A DNA stretch of 64,000 nt, taken from positions 310,001 through 374,000 of the forward strand of contig NZ_QGDL01000002.1 in the NCBI RefSeq assembly GCF_003149245.1. The letters are read 5' to 3'. The notes below the pieces were generated by a model that was not told the DNA's origin, made no database searches, and was given only the letters and a program-made list of their open reading frames with translations. The DNA is from Faecalicatena orotica (GTDB lineage: Bacteria; Bacillota; Clostridia; Lachnospirales; Lachnospiraceae). How positions within the stretch are numbered: position 1 is the stretch's first letter; each line of letters opens with the position of its first letter. This document shows, one piece after another, positions 63,339 through 64,000 of this stretch. The position numbers and the translations under genes are program-made.

Positions 63339-64000
63339 ATGGCAAAGTTTAAGTGTGGAGTATGTGGATTCATTTATGATGAGGAGAAAGAAGAGGTTCC
63401 GTTTTCTGAGCTGACGGCATGTCCGGTGTGCAGACAGCCGGTACGTGTATTCCAGAAGGAAGAGGGGGAAGAGGAGAAAAAGGAACATGAGATTCCGTCC
63501 GTTGAGAAAGAGCAGGACCCTCTCGCTTATTCCCCGGAGTTCTACAGAAAGGATGATTCCTGCCGGTATATGGAAGAGATCCACCAGATGGCAGTGAGCG
63601 GGAAATCCATCATCGAGGCGATGGGGACAAAGATGCCGATGCCGAATTGGGATGATATTCTCTTGCTGGGGGCACAGCTGAATCCTCCTCCGCTGGATGA
63701 ACATGCAGAAGTCAATATTAAGACTGTGATCGGTAAGAATGCGAAGAAGCCGATGGTGCTGGACGGGCCTGTATATATTTCCCACATGTCGTTTGGTGCG
63801 CTCTCCAGAGAGACGAAGATATCGCTGGCAAAAGGATCGGCTCTGGCAGGGACGGCAATGTGCAGCGGCGAGGGCGGTATTCTGCCGGAGGAAATGGAAG
63901 CGGCACATAAGTACATATTCGAATATGTTCCGAATAAATACAGCGTGACACCTGAGAACCTGCGCAATGCCGATGCGATCGAGCTGAAGATCGGGCAGGG
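63339..64000 (+). CDS. Rubredoxin-FMN glutamate synthase-like protein (5' part)
   Basis: At least 220 residues, open at the right edge. Rubredoxin-like start with CGVCGFIYDEE and CPVCRQ, acidic linker, then the FMN-binding glutamate-synthase-related domain (DDILLLGAQLNPPPLDEHAE, GPVYISHMSFGALSRE, GTAMCSGEGGILPEE). It has no N-terminal glutaminase domain, unlike GltB; ammonia or a partner would be the nitrogen source. AGGAGG upstream. Confidence 0.9.
   Translation, partial: MAKFKCGVCGFIYDEEKEEVPFSELTACPVCRQPVRVFQKEEGEEEKKEHEIPSVEKEQDPLAYSPEFYRKDDSCRYMEEIHQMAVSGKSIIEAMGTKMPMPNWDDILLLGAQLNPPPLDEHAEVNIKTVIGKNAKKPMVLDGPVYISHMSFGALSRETKISLAKGSALAGTAMCSGEGGILPEEMEAAHKYIFEYVPNKYSVTPENLRNADAIELKIGQ

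Overview
The window reads as chromosome of an anaerobic, spore-forming gut Clostridium of the Lachnospiraceae type (inference). The signs are a dipicolinate synthase pair, rubredoxin-fused flavin and glutamate-synthase-like enzymes, strong AGGAGG-type ribosome sites, carbohydrate ABC operons with no ATPase gene of their own, a YesN/YesM system and a holin-like type I toxin locus. I cannot name the species.

Layout. 0-3.7 kb: 5' part of a normal asparagine synthetase, dpaB and dpaA on the minus strand, then guaA. 3.7-11.1 kb: an AT-rich accessory island just downstream of guaA. It holds a divergent repressor/excisionase switch, an integrase missing its catalytic half, a gene fragment, a lipoprotein with class D beta-lactamase/BlaR1-sensor motifs, an overlapping ATPase/TOPRIM-like pair resembling anti-phage modules, and a 306-residue protein of unknown function. 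11.1-17.0 kb: a complete type I-C CRISPR interference operon (cas3-cas5-cas8c-cas7) with no cas4, cas1, cas2 or array in view. 17.0-24.6 kb: a sugar operon with binding protein, two permeases, an ADP-dependent-type kinase, a class II aldolase, an RpiR regulator and a D-lyxose-isomerase-like protein; a shared palindrome sits at two of its promoters. 24.7-25.1 kb: a type I toxin-antitoxin locus. 25.3-31.5 kb: a second AsnB-like protein, an AraC-GyrI regulator, a DAACS symporter and a type II restriction-modification pair. 31.6-35.4 kb: a TPP-riboswitch-controlled thiSFGH-thiE operon with a degenerate T-box-like segment in its leader. 35.4-54.9 kb: housekeeping and regulatory genes (AGCS symporter, aldo/keto reductase, carB, TipA-like MerR, a ferredoxin/Crp pair, tyrosine phosphatase, a PurF-like protein, a GGDEF-EAL protein, tRNA-Gly, flavin reductase-rubredoxin, xpt, a HAD phosphatase, a DEDDh exonuclease). 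This stretch includes a 278-bp near-palindromic element at 38689-38966. 55.0-63.2 kb: a second sugar ABC transporter followed by yesN-yesM and an orphan binding lipoprotein. 63.3 kb to the end: the start of a rubredoxin-FMN glutamate-synthase-like protein.

The most unexpected pattern is that several glutamine-amidotransferase relatives here lack the glutaminase nucleophile. GuaA has a collapsed class I domain. The AsnB-like protein at 25.3 kb begins after the place where Cys2 should be. The PurF-like protein begins MGGFFGV where canonical PurF has Cys. A normal AsnB (MCGIAGF) lies at the left edge for comparison. These enzymes may use free ammonia or a separate glutaminase subunit, or may have changed function. 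The other main leads are the array-less type I-C module, the ATPase/TOPRIM pair, the bacterial ADP-dependent-kinase sugar operon and the long inverted repeat.
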